From assembly GCA_900754745.1 (NCBI GenBank), contig CAAEEB010000104.1, forward strand, positions 1-50,360: a stretch of 50,360 nucleotides of DNA, written 5' to 3'. The DNA comes from an uncultured Collinsella sp. (GTDB taxonomy: Bacteria; Actinomycetota; Coriobacteriia; Coriobacteriales; Coriobacteriaceae). The notes below the pieces were generated by a model, which did not search any database, was not told the DNA's origin, and worked only from the letters and a program-made list of their open reading frames with translations. Of this stretch, positions 41,031 to 49,300 are shown piece after piece; position 1 is the stretch's first letter, and the number at the start of each line of letters is the position of its first letter. The position numbers were made by a program, and so were the translations under genes.

Positions 41031-42488
41031 TTACGCAGCGAGGCGCTTGAGCACGTCGATGAGCAGCTCGTAGAAGCGCTCGGCAGAAGCGAGCTCCATG
41101 CTCTCGTCCGGGGTATGGACATCGGAGAGCGTCGGGCCCACGGCGATGGCGTCCAGGCCGTGCAGGGCCTCGGCAAACAGGCCGCACTCAAGGCCGGCGT
41201 GAATGGACTCGATGCGCAGCTCGGAGCCAAAGAGCTCGCGATAGCTCTCGACAAAGACGTCGCGGACCGGCGAATGCTCGGCAAAGCTCCAGCCGGGATA
41301 CTCGAACTCAAACTTGGCGTCGAAGCCCAGGACATCGGCAAGCGTCTGCAGGCGGTCCTTGAACTCGTTCTGCAGCGAGGTGATCGAGGAGCGCGGGGAC
41401 AGCATGATCTTGACCTGGTCATCAGAGGTGGCAACCACACCGATGTTGGAGGAAACCTCGACGGAGCCGTCGGTGGCGACGTTGCGGCGAATCACGCCGT
41501 TAGGGGCAAGACGCAGGGCGCGGATGAGGGCAAGCGCGGACTTCTGGTCCATGGCCTCGACCTCGGCGTCGTCGGCAATCTCGACGGTGCAGGTAAAGCC
41601 GGGGTCGAAGACCTCGAGCTCGGCAGTGACGTCGGCGATGATGCCCTTTGCGATCTGGGCCGCGGCCTCGGCGGCAGCGTGGTCGGCATAGACCAGAACA
41701 GCCTTGCACTCACGGTTGATGGCGTTGTCCTTGGTGCCGCCGTTGAAGCTAACGATGGCGGGCTCGCCAGCAACCATCAGGCGGTCGATGATGCGGGCCA
41801 TGATGAGGTTGCCGTTGCCGCGCTCCAGGTGGATATCGCTGCCGGAGTGACCGCCCAGCAGGCCGGAGATGTCGAGCGTAAGGGTGCTACCGGTCTTGTG
41901 CTCACGCACGATCGGGCAGGTGTAGGTAACGACAACGCCGCCGGCGCAGCTGACGGTGGCCACGCCCTCTTCCTCGGAGTCAAGGTTAATCATGGTGCGG
42001 GCGCTAATCTGGGACTTGTCGAGCGTCTCGGCGCCGACCAGGCCAGTCTCCTCGTCGGTGGTGAATACGCACTCGAGGGCGGGGTGAACGATCGAATCGT
42101 CATCGAGAACAGTGAGCATCAGAGCGACGGCAATGCCGTTGTCGGCGCCCAGGGTGGTGCCGTTGGCGGTAAGGACGCCGTCCTTGACGACCAGGTCGAT
42201 ACCATCGGTCGTAAAGTCGTGCTCGACGGAACCCAACTTGTCGCACACCATATCGATGTGGCCCTGCAGCATCACGGTCGGGGCATTCTCGGCACCGGCA
42301 GATGCAGGCTTGCGAATGATGACGTTGTAGACCTCGTCCTGGTACACATCGAGGCCGCGCTCCTTGGCAAACGCAACCAGGAAATCGCTGATGCCCTTCT
42401 CGTTGCCAGACCCACGGGGGATCGCGCTGACCTCCTCAAAGAAATGGAACAGCTGGGCGGGCTCGTAGCCGGTGATCTTGTAATCCAT
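41031..42488 (-). CDS. pepD: Aminoacyl-histidine dipeptidase (PepD, M20 family)
   Basis: Cytoplasmic zinc dipeptidase that splits Xaa-His and related dipeptides, 485 residues. Metal site motifs: MLQGHIDMV, TLGADNGIAVA, FTTDEETGLVGAE; then LLGGHSGSDIHLERGN of the lid domain and ESIHAGLECGLFA and VGPTLSDVHTPDE near the end. Start at MDYKITGYEP (ATG 42488) after AAGGAGG. Monocistronic. Confidence 0.95.
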   Translation of the reverse strand: MDYKITGYEPAQLFHFFEEVSAIPRGSGNEKGISDFLVAFAKERGLDVYQDEVYNVIIRKPASAGAENAPTVMLQGHIDMVCDKLGSVEHDFTTDGIDLVVKDGVLTANGTTLGADNGIAVALMLTVLDDDSIVHPALECVFTTDEETGLVGAETLDKSQISARTMINLDSEEEGVATVSCAGGVVVTYTCPIVREHKTGSTLTLDISGLLGGHSGSDIHLERGNGNLIMARIIDRLMVAGEPAIVSFNGGTKDNAINRECKAVLVYADHAAAEAAAQIAKGIIADVTAELEVFDPGFTCTVEIADDAEVEAMDQKSALALIRALRLAPNGVIRRNVATDGSVEVSSNIGVVATSDDQVKIMLSPRSSITSLQNEFKDRLQTLADVLGFDAKFEFEYPGWSFAEHSPVRDVFVESYRELFGSELRIESIHAGLECGLFAEALHGLDAIAVGPTLSDVHTPDESMELASAERFYELLIDVLKRLAA

Positions 42489-42636
42489 GGTGCCTCCTTG
42501 GCGCAACTGGTTAGACAGTAAGACATGCGACTTGTATATTCCCAGACTTAGCGTGCATAAACCAGTCGAAAACGCCGAGCGCCCTTGCATCATCGGCTAA
42601 CGGCAGGGAAACGCCACTTTATCAAGATAAAGCAGG

Positions 42637-43158
42637 TTAGACGGGCCTCGCCGAAGGGACGTTGGACCCCTCAACCAACCTCAACGCTTGATTAACGTTT
42701 ATGCATACGCCATTGGTATGTTTAATAAGATTCTTGTCCTCCGTCACGACGTAATCGGCATCGATGCGATTGGCGACGCCCAGCATCAGGTCGTCCTCAA
42801 AGTCGTTGTGATGATACTTGAACACAAAGGAGTCGAAGACCTCGTCTGCACCGACCGGGGCGATGAGGGCTAGCTCGCGCATCTGTCGAACGCATGCCCA
42901 GGCCGTTTCATCTGCCGCCGCAATGGCGTTATCACTCAGTGAGCCAGTCTTTCTTCGGCACTCCTGCTTGATTGCCGCCGAGACAAGATATGAAACGTCT
43001 TTGACCGAAAGCGACGAGGCAAACAGGGCAATCCGCTCCGAGGCGTCGGCAATCTCGATCAGATGGACGACATTTGCCGTACGGTCGGACCTGCCAGAAA
43101 AGTAATCCATCCATACGTTGGTATCGATTAACAGCTTGAGGACGCCTTCTGTGCTCAT
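42637..43158 (-). CDS. PIN-domain toxin
   Basis: A 173-residue PIN-domain protein, probably an RNase toxin. The acidic active site is seen in LLIDTNVWMDYF (D12), later FEDDLMLGVANRIDADYVVTEDKNL. The start ATG overlaps the antitoxin stop by four bases. VapC toxins are usually about 130 residues; the extra part lies in the middle (ASSLSVKDVSYLVSAAIKQ). The target RNA is unknown. Confidence 0.87.
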   Translation of the reverse strand: MSTEGVLKLLIDTNVWMDYFSGRSDRTANVVHLIEIADASERIALFASSLSVKDVSYLVSAAIKQECRRKTGSLSDNAIAAADETAWACVRQMRELALIAPVGADEVFDSFVFKYHHNDFEDDLMLGVANRIDADYVVTEDKNLIKHTNGVCINVNQALRLVEGSNVPSARPV

Positions 43159-43514
43159 AGTTCCACCCACTCGGGATAGCGCTCCGCCATGGCCTCCTCA
43201 TAGAGGTCGTCATAGTCTCCCGAGAACTCAGGGATGGGGATGCCGTATTTGAGGCACGAATCGCGAACGATATGGCTGCCTTGCGCGGCCCTTGATTCCA
43301 TGCGCCGGGGCTCCACTCCGTCAGAAACCGGAGCCGCCGCGTCTCCCTTCGAGGGCATGCGTCCGTTAACGACCAGATACTCCCAAAGTGTCCGAACGGC
43401 TTTTGACGGCGTCATGCCAATATGCGCCAGAACGGCATCTCCGGCTTCTTTGAGCTGGCGATCTATGCGCACGTTCATCTGAATAGATTTTTTATCGAGC
43501 AATTCGGCTTCCAT
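43155..43514 (-). CDS. RelB/DinJ-family antitoxin
   Basis: A 119-residue antitoxin. The ribbon-helix-helix part is KKSIQMNVRIDRQLKEAGDA (8-27) followed by VLAHIGMTPSKAVRTLWEYLV, close to DinJ. The C-terminal half (SGDYDDLYEEAMAERYPEWVEL) is acidic and should wrap the toxin. Normally RelB/DinJ pairs with RelE/YafQ; here the partner is a PIN protein. Start behind AAGGATGAG. Confidence 0.88.
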   Translation of the reverse strand: MEAELLDKKSIQMNVRIDRQLKEAGDAVLAHIGMTPSKAVRTLWEYLVVNGRMPSKGDAAAPVSDGVEPRRMESRAAQGSHIVRDSCLKYGIPIPEFSGDYDDLYEEAMAERYPEWVEL

Positions 43515-43531
43515 GCCTCATCCTTCAGGTT

Positions 43532-43560
43532 GCTATACATCATCCTGGACTTAGTATAGC
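43532..43560 (-). promoter_or_regulatory. Operator of the RelB/PIN pair
   Basis: GCTATAC (43532-43538) and GTATAGC (43554-43560) form an inverted repeat 18 bases ahead of the antitoxin start; TATACT within it can serve as the -10. This is the layout of an autoregulated toxin-antitoxin promoter. Confidence 0.6.
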
Positions 43561-43582
43561 ATCCATAAGAGCGCAGCAATGC

Positions 43583-43620
43583 CTTACCGGGAGGTGTAGT
43601 GGCTTACATTTTCCGGTAAG
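43583..43620. repeat. Inverted repeat at the left edge of the RiPP region
   Basis: CTTACCGG (43583-43590) and CCGGTAAG (43613-43620), loop 22 bases. It lies about 65 bases past the stop of the ABC exporter, near the point where base composition changes. It may be a 3' hairpin of that operon. Confidence 0.45.
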
Positions 43621-43686
43621 CACCAACCTCGAACAGCTTTCCACCATGGCAGAAATTAAGACTCAAATGGGCTAACCTTCCGGCGT

Positions 43687-45318
43687 CTACAGCTCAATCA
43701 CTTCGTCGCAAGCCTCAAGCAACTCGGGATCATGCGAGACAACAACCACTATATGATCCCCTTTCTTCTGTTGCAGAATATCAATGAACGCTGACCTACT
43801 CGCTCCGTCAAGAGCCGACGTCGGTTCATCGAATAACATGACGGGTGAGTCCTTAAGCAAAACACGAATAATCGCAATCTTCTGCTTCTCACCACCCGAT
43901 ATATTATGGTTTTGCTCGTCCAGCACCCCATCAAGACCATTGGGAAGTGTTGAGACCAGTTTGGTCAGACCAAACTGGTCTACAAGTCGCCCGACTTCAA
44001 GAATTGGACAATTATCGCCCGCGAGTAGCGTCAGATTCTCTCTGAGTGTTCCGTTAACGATATCAGGTTCTTGCTCGGCAATACCAACGACATACGAGCG
44101 TAGATTTATAGAATCAATCTGACTCAAATCAACCTCGTCATAAGCAATAGTCCCAACGCAATCATCGGGATATAGACCAGCTATGCCATCGAGAAGCGTG
44201 CTTTTCCCGCTTCCGTTTGCGCCCGACACGCCGTATAAGACCCCTCGATTAAGCGAGATGAGCTCTGGATAATCTATGATTCGATCGGTATCAGGGCGAC
44301 AAATCGACAGGCCCTTGCACACAAGTGAAACAGGAGAGCCAATGCGGACAGAACCGTTCACCTCTTCATCCATTGCCCAAAGGCGCTTAAGGCGTTGGGC
44401 GCTCACCTTGCTCGCCTGGTAGCTTTTGCCCCAAGAAAGCAAGTTCACCAGAGCAGAATTGGCGCTCGAATAATAGCTCAATGCCGTCAGCAGAAAACCA
44501 ACCGGCATTTTGCCTGCGACAATCTCACAGCCTCCAATCGCGAGCAAACAGAACTGCGCAAAGGAAAAAATCAACTGATTCGCAAGTTCGAACCGTGATC
44601 CGGCTTTTTGGTTAGCCAATATAGCTGGATAAAGACCATCGAAAGCCTTCTGCAGCCTCAAGGAATAGAAATCGAATAATGAATGGCGACGAAGAAAGGA
44701 GACGCTCTCCAGCTGGCTCTGGAGAGTCCCATAGAAAGCAGCGGTCTTTTCTTGAAACTCAAAGCCTCGATTGAACAGCAGCCCGCTAAACAATCGATAA
44801 ACTACTGCCCCCGTAACGATGCAGGCTAGACAGGCAATCGCCATCGCAATGTTTATATTCATCAACATAATCAAGGAACAAACAATCGTTGCAACACCGC
44901 CAATGATATTTGACGCCGATGTTATTCCGAATATTATGAGATCGTTTGAATCGTGATTGATTTGCTGATTATAATAGCCCGCATCAAATCCGATGAAAAA
45001 CTTCCGGGGCAAACGCTTGACGTGTTCAAGTGTGTCAGCGTTAAGTTGATATCCCGCATGCGCTTGAAGGTCGACATAGATTAGGGAAGTCCAATAGGCC
45101 AACACCGACCCCACAATGGCGACCACGCCAATCGCGAAAATACATAAGACTAGCGTCCGCAAACTAATTCCGAGGACATTTTTTGCCGCCAGCACATTTA
45201 CAGTCAGTCCCAACAAATATGGTTCAGCAAGGCTGCACAGTTGAGACAAGACATCGAGAAGCAGATAGACATAAAGCCTTGGCTTATGGAGGAGATATAT
45301 CTTCCAAAATCTAAACAT
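43687..45318 (-). CDS. ABC exporter (fused membrane and ATPase domains)
   Basis: A 543-residue half-transporter, probably exporting the modified peptide. Six helices within residues 14-290, then the ATPase: Walker A GANGSGKST (366-374), signature NISGGEKQK, Walker B VMLFDEPTSALD (D497/E498) and H-loop SHD. There is no N-terminal C39 peptidase domain, so leader removal, if any, needs another enzyme. Start ATG 45318 after GAGG, overlapping the radical SAM stop by eight bases. Low GC compared with the core genes. Last gene of the RiPP operon. Confidence 0.88.
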   Translation of the reverse strand: MFRFWKIYLLHKPRLYVYLLLDVLSQLCSLAEPYLLGLTVNVLAAKNVLGISLRTLVLCIFAIGVVAIVGSVLAYWTSLIYVDLQAHAGYQLNADTLEHVKRLPRKFFIGFDAGYYNQQINHDSNDLIIFGITSASNIIGGVATIVCSLIMLMNINIAMAIACLACIVTGAVVYRLFSGLLFNRGFEFQEKTAAFYGTLQSQLESVSFLRRHSLFDFYSLRLQKAFDGLYPAILANQKAGSRFELANQLIFSFAQFCLLAIGGCEIVAGKMPVGFLLTALSYYSSANSALVNLLSWGKSYQASKVSAQRLKRLWAMDEEVNGSVRIGSPVSLVCKGLSICRPDTDRIIDYPELISLNRGVLYGVSGANGSGKSTLLDGIAGLYPDDCVGTIAYDEVDLSQIDSINLRSYVVGIAEQEPDIVNGTLRENLTLLAGDNCPILEVGRLVDQFGLTKLVSTLPNGLDGVLDEQNHNISGGEKQKIAIIRVLLKDSPVMLFDEPTSALDGASRSAFIDILQQKKGDHIVVVVSHDPELLEACDEVIEL

Positions 45319-46597
45319 CGTGATTTGCCTCATGCGAATACTGATAATTACAAGCCAACCGCATTCTCTGCCTTGCATTGAATTTAACGCTCGCGCATTT
45401 TCTCTGACCCTCCATCGCGGCGTGGGGACATCCGCCCATACAAGCCGGAAACATTACACACTCGCCACATACCGGGTCGTTTGGTAAATACTCCATCCAT
45501 TTCAAATAGTTCGAATTAGCTTTCACACCTTCTCGAACATTTCCAACGGCGCACTCGCCCTTGCCAACCTCATCCCAACATTTAAAAAGTCTACCAAGCG
45601 GATCGATGACAAACGAATTAAGGGAAACCGCACAGCAGACACCTGGTTCATACGGCGTAAACGGAATAACGTTGAATCCGCGCTCGCTAGCTTTATCCAT
45701 AAAGAACGTTTCAACTTGAGAGAACCCACGCTGAGAAAAACAATGAATGTCATTTGCGCAAGTATCGTTAACATTGTCGACCGCAGCAAGATAAATCGCG
45801 ACTTTACCGCGAAGCCCTTTAGCGTCAAGCTCGTCAATCAACGCATCGACCTCTTTGCTATTGGACTCATCGACATTCACGCGAATGGTAATCTGAAGAA
45901 CATCGGCACATGAGATTATATTGTCGATAATGGCATCATATGTCGGACGACCGTCGGCCGGGACCCTCCGCGAATCATGATCCCTCTTTGAGCCATCGAT
46001 AGTGATTTGAACCGAACCGACCTGACAATCAGCAAGCTTCTGAGCAATTTCTCGCGTCAGGAGATATCCGTTCGTTACCATTCCGGCAGAATAAGTAGCG
46101 CCTGGCCTAATCGCCCCTCTCAGTTCTTTTGTCAGTCGCTCGATCATGTCCACACAGAGTAGGGGTTCGCCTCCATACCAGTCAACGTGAAGATCGTTGA
46201 TCCCGGGATAGCCGGAACGCACGAATTCTGCGATATCCGTCATTGTCTCTTCTGACATAGTGGGGTGCGAGCAGCCCTTTTCATAGCAATAGGGACACCT
46301 AAAATTGCATGCCAGCGTTGGAGCAATCGTCAGTCCTAAATAGTCATTTGCAAACCTTGCCGACAAACTCTCAAGCATCAACATTCGCCGCTCGTCAACA
46401 TCGTCATCTACCAACATGCCACCCATCTTAAGGGCCTCTTCGAAATCACCATCCAAGGCGGCAGCACCCTTGCGATATAAATTCAGCTCATTCGTGTGCG
46501 CAGCGTCAAGGTCGAGAACGCCACCAGACTGGGTATTGTAGATAGTGATACCGTTCACATCATTCTCTTCAATAACGTTAAATTCAGACTCTTTCAT
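45311..46597 (-). CDS. Radical SAM/SPASM peptide maturase
   Basis: A 428-residue iron-sulfur enzyme likely to modify the 36-residue peptide encoded at 49022. N-terminal region 1-85 is suited to leader binding. The 4Fe-4S/SAM motif is CNFRCPYC (97-104); YGGEPLL follows. The SPASM domain has cysteines at 322, 340, 349, 377, 380, 386, 390, 401 and 416 (VCGECVMFPACMGGCP) for two auxiliary clusters. Relatives make thioether (sacti- or ranthi-) or other crosslinks; the reaction here is unknown. It starts right after the permease stop, with GGAG. Confidence 0.92.
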   Translation of the reverse strand: MKESEFNVIEENDVNGITIYNTQSGGVLDLDAAHTNELNLYRKGAAALDGDFEEALKMGGMLVDDDVDERRMLMLESLSARFANDYLGLTIAPTLACNFRCPYCYEKGCSHPTMSEETMTDIAEFVRSGYPGINDLHVDWYGGEPLLCVDMIERLTKELRGAIRPGATYSAGMVTNGYLLTREIAQKLADCQVGSVQITIDGSKRDHDSRRVPADGRPTYDAIIDNIISCADVLQITIRVNVDESNSKEVDALIDELDAKGLRGKVAIYLAAVDNVNDTCANDIHCFSQRGFSQVETFFMDKASERGFNVIPFTPYEPGVCCAVSLNSFVIDPLGRLFKCWDEVGKGECAVGNVREGVKANSNYLKWMEYLPNDPVCGECVMFPACMGGCPHAAMEGQRKCASVKFNARQRMRLACNYQYSHEANHDV

Positions 46598-47407
46598 TTA
46601 TATGCTCCGTTTTCTGATAGCACCCTTGATAGCCCAACAAAGTCCGAGGATGACAATGGGAACGACTGTTGCCAGCGCTACAAATAGCAACGTCCCCGGC
46701 ACGATGAATTGAATTGGTCGCGGGGACGCAAGGGTCGCCAGCCATGTCAAGTGCAGTGGCATATTTGGATTCCCATACCCCAAATAAAGCAGCAGGATGA
46801 TGAACGATAGAACAAACGCGCCATTTCCAAAGAGCGAGATGGCCAGGACGAGCAGCAGGCATAACGTTGTGCAAATCAAGGCAGCAAGAGACAGCCGAAG
46901 AAGAAACTCTCCGATCATATCCATCGTCATTCCTATGCCACTCGCGCTTTGGACCGCACCAACGAGTATCGAAAAGAGAACAAAACCACCGACAAGCGTG
47001 ACAATCGAGACAAGAGTCCTTGCAACCAACAACTGTACTGTTTTCATTCCCCTTGCATAGGAAACAAGCCATTGAGATCCCGTTATCGGAGTTCGAAACG
47101 CATAGCCGATGACGAGAACAGCAACAATAGGAAAGAACAGAGAATGGGCAAGCGGTGCCACAGCGGAAAGGTAGCGAGCTCCATCTTTAACGAGGTCTCC
47201 CGGAATTCCCCCAAAACCATATTGTGGGTTTGGAAAGAAGCCCATAACACCGTCGCCAAGCCAATCGCTCGTTCCGTAGGCTCTCCATGGTTCATAAGAC
47301 ACAGAATAAAGCAATGCGAGCACGAAACCTGCCGCAATCAGCAGAAGAGGCGCTTTGCTCTTCATAACTCGATAGGCTTCAGCCTTAATCATATCTTCGC
47401 AGCGCAT
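46598..47407 (-). CDS. ABC-2-type permease B (immunity or export)
   Basis: A 269-residue membrane protein with about six helices. Start MRCEDMIKAEAYRVMKSK (ATG 47407) behind GAGGGGG. An external segment near residue 45 contains YGTSDWLGDGVMGFFPN, matching YGTSDLGGVGKQIGFFAN in the neighbouring permease, so the two are paralogues. With the ATPase at 48191 it forms a heteromeric transporter of the LanFEG/BceAB sort. It probably confers self-immunity to the peptide. Confidence 0.82.
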   Translation of the reverse strand: MRCEDMIKAEAYRVMKSKAPLLLIAAGFVLALLYSVSYEPWRAYGTSDWLGDGVMGFFPNPQYGFGGIPGDLVKDGARYLSAVAPLAHSLFFPIVAVLVIGYAFRTPITGSQWLVSYARGMKTVQLLVARTLVSIVTLVGGFVLFSILVGAVQSASGIGMTMDMIGEFLLRLSLAALICTTLCLLLVLAISLFGNGAFVLSFIILLLYLGYGNPNMPLHLTWLATLASPRPIQFIVPGTLLFVALATVVPIVILGLCWAIKGAIRKRSI

Positions 47408-47409
47408 TT

Positions 47410-48213
47410 CTACCCCCTCCTCGCTTTGATTCCCATGACCCCGAGCTGCAACGAAACAACGGTGCAAATAACAGAGAAAAGAATGATCTGATTAATGGCT
47501 AGGCCTTGAAAGCACAGATTTCCAAGATGGCGTAAGTATGGTCCGACTGAGAGCCACCAGGGAATTAGCGTCGATGCGTGATTGGAAAAGACCACCAGCG
47601 TATATTCATCGGAGGCGAGCAGCGTCCCGACCAACACCAACATAATGCTAAGCGGTGCATTTCTAAGTAAATAGAAAACTGCCATCGACTGAGCTACTAA
47701 TGCAGCCAAAATAGCATCAATCAAAAGCAACACGGGTAGGTATCTATCAAGAAACACCCGCCCATCCACATAGCAGCCAAGCGGAGATTTGAAGAGAGCG
47801 AATCCCGAAAACAGGTTGAACGCTGCTGAAGTTGCAATCGTCAGAACAAGCCACTTTGCGACAACGGCCTTTGCTACACCCGTCCCTTTCGCATACGTCA
47901 CTTCAGAAGACCTGCTTTGATAATCCATGGCGCAGGAAATAACAATGCATCCGACTAGAACGAAAAACCACTCGTAGGTCATGAATAGTGCCGTCCGAAC
48001 CGCCGAACCAGCCGGGTCAGTCTTGTCGAGGATGTTTGCAAAGAAACCAATCTGTTTGCCGACTCCCCCTAAATCAGATGTTCCATAAGTCCCATACATA
48101 TTTGGATTACAGACATCTTTAACAATCCAAACTCCCCAGATCAACAACACGAAAAAGGCTGGATTTCTGAGCAACCGACGGGCTTCGCATCTAATCAGTC
48201 GCAGAAGTTGCAT
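47410..48213 (-). CDS. ABC-2-type permease A (immunity or export)
   Basis: A 267-residue, roughly six-helix membrane protein starting MQLLRLIRCEARRLLRNP. It shares the YGTSD...GFF motif and the loop SxVTYAKGTGVAKAVVAKWLVL with permease B (VSYARGMKTVQLLVARTLV), showing common ancestry. The start lies inside the end of the ATPase gene (23-base overlap) and the stop is two bases before permease B, so all three are translationally linked. Confidence 0.82.
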   Translation of the reverse strand: MQLLRLIRCEARRLLRNPAFFVLLIWGVWIVKDVCNPNMYGTYGTSDLGGVGKQIGFFANILDKTDPAGSAVRTALFMTYEWFFVLVGCIVISCAMDYQSRSSEVTYAKGTGVAKAVVAKWLVLTIATSAAFNLFSGFALFKSPLGCYVDGRVFLDRYLPVLLLIDAILAALVAQSMAVFYLLRNAPLSIMLVLVGTLLASDEYTLVVFSNHASTLIPWWLSVGPYLRHLGNLCFQGLAINQIILFSVICTVVSLQLGVMGIKARRG

Positions 48214-48919
48214 TATCTGCCTCCCCGATCAAATCCAAAAACCGCTTTTCCAGACTTCTGTCTTTGTAGGAGTTTTCTTCCTTAACGAGAAGTCTGCCTT
48301 GATGGAGAAAAGCAAAAGATGTCGCAACTTTCTCCAATTCATCTAGGTTATGGCTTGAAATGAGCACCGTTTTATCCCGTTTGTCCTTCAACGACAGCAG
48401 GAGATCACGCACCTCAATCACACCCACTGGATCGAGCCCGTTTATGGGTTCATCCATGATGAGTAGTTGCGGGTTGCCCAGAAGAGCCGTTCCGATATCC
48501 AGACGACGCTTCATGCCGAGCGAGTATTGTTTTACCGATGCATCCGCCGCATTTTCTAGGCCAACGGCAGCGAGCACTCGATTAACTTCACTTTTCGGCA
48601 GCCCCCACTCGATACAGCGTGAGATCAAGTTTTCTCGACCGGTTAAGTTCAAGAATGCCCCACAGCCGTCGGGGACGAATCCGATATTTCTGCGTGCTCT
48701 TGCCAGACCTGTTCTCCCAGACTCGCCGAAAAAACTGATTGAGCCTTTCGTTGCTTTAAACAAGCCAAGAAGAATATCAATCAACGTACTCTTCCCCGCG
48801 CCGTTCTCCCCAACGAGAGCGCACACTTCGCCCTCATCTATATCAAATGAAACATCAGACAACGCCCAGTTTTTGCCGTAGCGCTTTGATAGATCCTTGA
48901 TTGAAATCGCATTACCCAT
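48191..48919 (-). CDS. ABC transporter ATPase (peptide immunity/export)
   Basis: A 242-residue ATPase. Walker A GENGAGKST (38-46), signature YSLGMKRRLDIG (LSGGQ replaced by YSLGM, as common in LanF/bacitracin-type immunity ATPases), Walker B LLIMDEPINGLDP and switch SSHN. It drives the two permeases that follow. First gene after the leaky terminator that follows the precursor gene. Confidence 0.9.
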   Translation of the reverse strand: MGNAISIKDLSKRYGKNWALSDVSFDIDEGEVCALVGENGAGKSTLIDILLGLFKATKGSISFFGESGRTGLARARRNIGFVPDGCGAFLNLTGRENLISRCIEWGLPKSEVNRVLAAVGLENAADASVKQYSLGMKRRLDIGTALLGNPQLLIMDEPINGLDPVGVIEVRDLLLSLKDKRDKTVLISSHNLDELEKVATSFAFLHQGRLLVKEENSYKDRSLEKRFLDLIGEADNATSATD

Positions 48920-48935
48920 GTCTCATGAACCTCAT

Positions 48936-48981
48936 TAAAAAGGCAGCGCGGCCGACGGATGGCAGTTATCGACCACGCTGC
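48936..48981 (-). terminator. Leaky terminator between precursor and ABC genes
   Basis: GCAGCGTGGTCG pairs with CGGCCGCGCTGC (two G-U pairs), loop 15 bases, then CTTTTT on the minus strand. It lies 40 bases past the precursor stop. A partial stop here would give many precursor mRNAs per enzyme mRNA, a frequent arrangement in RiPP operons. Confidence 0.75.
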
Positions 48982-49021
48982 TTACCCTCTGCTGTCTTAA
49001 CCAGCATTAGCGTTCGCGTTG

Positions 49022-49132
49022 CTAGAAATGAACATATACGCCAAAACAGCTACAGCGCGAACACGGGTGGTAATTGCGGCAGCCACCACCGCCACCCTGC
49101 ACGTTGCTACACGGATCGATTACCCAGTTCAT
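49022..49132 (-). CDS. Cys/Gly-rich RiPP precursor peptide (36 residues)
   Basis: A short gene with a very strong ribosome site (AAAGGAGG, five bases before ATG 49132). It begins MNWVIDPCSNVQ, then five glycines (13-17), then CRNYHPCSRCSCFGVYVHF. Cysteines at 8, 18, 24, 27 and 29. The leader, if any, is only about 10 residues and there is no GG protease site in the usual place, as the Gly run is unbroken. First gene of an operon with a radical SAM/SPASM enzyme and two transport systems. I know no named family with this sequence. Confidence 0.8.
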   Translation of the reverse strand: MNWVIDPCSNVQGGGGGCRNYHPCSRCSCFGVYVHF

Positions 49133-49171
49133 AATTACCTCCTTTCGATTTATCGTCTGTTTTAATACTCC

Positions 49172-49203
49172 GTTATCGTATATCGATAACCTTATGATTT
49201 CAA
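49172..49203 (-). promoter_or_regulatory. RiPP promoter with palindromic operator
   Basis: -35 TTGAAA (49198-49203), 17 bases, -10 TACGAT (49175-49180). The 19-bp palindrome GTTATCGATATACGATAAC (49172-49190) has perfect 7-bp arms and covers the -10, so a dimeric repressor would block transcription. The HTH gene at 49301 is the nearest candidate. Confidence 0.72.
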
Positions 49204-49213
49204 GAACTATTTT

Positions 49214-49257
49214 CAAATAAATTAAGGCTCCTACCGATCGTTTGCGGTAGGAGCCTT
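49214..49257 (-). terminator. Terminator of the DUF2975/HTH unit
   Basis: AAGGCTCCTACCG pairs perfectly with CGGTAGGAGCCTT, followed on the minus strand by TAATTTATTT. It separates the regulator unit from the RiPP operon. Confidence 0.85.
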
Positions 49258-49300
49258 GCGTGCATACGTGTTTGTCTTCTTGTCTTCTTATTCTGTTTTG

